This document shows, in pieces, positions 63,987 to 64,000 of a stretch of DNA of 64,000 bases (the stretch's first letter is position 1; each line of letters opens with the position of its first letter). Below the pieces are notes generated by a model, which saw only the letters and a program-made list of their open reading frames with translations, was not told the origin of the DNA and made no database searches. This DNA is from Enterococcus sp. DIV0212c (lineage in GTDB: Bacteria; Bacillota; Bacilli; Lactobacillales; Enterococcaceae): NCBI RefSeq assembly GCF_017377505.1, contig NZ_JAFREN010000010.1, positions 62,001-126,000 of the forward strand, read 5' to 3'. A program made the position numbers and the translations under genes.

Positions 63987-64000
63987 ACTGTCGCCTTTCT

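Overview
The window is AT-rich Gram-positive chromosome. Gene content points to Enterococcus, probably one of the species related to E. faecalis that carry a complete tryptophan pathway. The clues are a WxL surface-protein locus, a paired SagA-like peptidoglycan hydrolase locus beside mreCD, GshF, an HrtBA-like exporter and LPXTG proteins. The genus call is inference from gene content; no rRNA or tRNA gene was seen.

Layout. 1-2.7 kb: mannose-family PTS genes and a GH35 beta-galactosidase, divergent from a GntR/UTRA regulator, with a structured tandem repeat array inside the operon. 2.9-6 kb: the GntR regulator, a PfkB sugar-phosphate kinase, a small unknown gene and a LacI-type regulator with a probable own operator. 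6-9.4 kb: small housekeeping and unknown genes (DUF1801, effector-binding, YebC, YxeA-like, VanZ-like). 9.5-11.3 kb: pepF. 11.4-18.7 kb: two secreted hydrolases sharing one N-terminal half, mreD, mreC, pnp with a long leader hairpin, rpsO. 19-26 kb: def, an HTH regulator, a HAD phosphatase, AlkD, an FNT channel, rpsD, hrtAB-like exporter, lepB. 26-29 kb: an isolated toxin-like block with an ETX/MTX2 aerolysin-type protein and two paralogous secreted proteins of unknown fold. 30.4-37.8 kb: trpEGDCFBA behind two tandem T-boxes, with a second copy of the structured repeat array between trpF and trpB. 37.8-41.4 kb: pepT and a T-box-controlled oppA. 41.7-45.4 kb: two surface or secreted proteins around a T-box fragment. 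45.6-49.5 kb: a Fur-box-preceded siderophore ABC importer. 50-59.7 kb: a WxL locus (regulator, beta-helix protein, three WxL proteins, small LPXTG protein, DUF916/DUF3324 protein, membrane protein, divergent signal peptidase). 59.8-61.4 kb: a tyrosine recombinase between inverted crossover-like sites. 61.7-64 kb: gshF.

Main points. (1) The recombinase gene at 60013-61125 is bracketed by 25-bp perfect inverted repeats, each holding a dyad of 9-bp arms around the same 7-bp spacer. That is the architecture of a self-contained DNA inversion switch, and it lies directly upstream of the WxL-locus regulator, so the surface locus may be phase variable. (2) A ~120-bp repeat occurs as tandem arrays inside two unrelated operons (bga-PTS and trp), with compensatory base changes in three helices, so it looks like a structured RNA element. 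(3) The three-gene toxin-like block is isolated between hairpins and has an unusual small reading frame in front of it. (4) Leader-RNA control is dense: three T-boxes, T-box-derived fragments and a second repeat family just downstream of T-box terminators.
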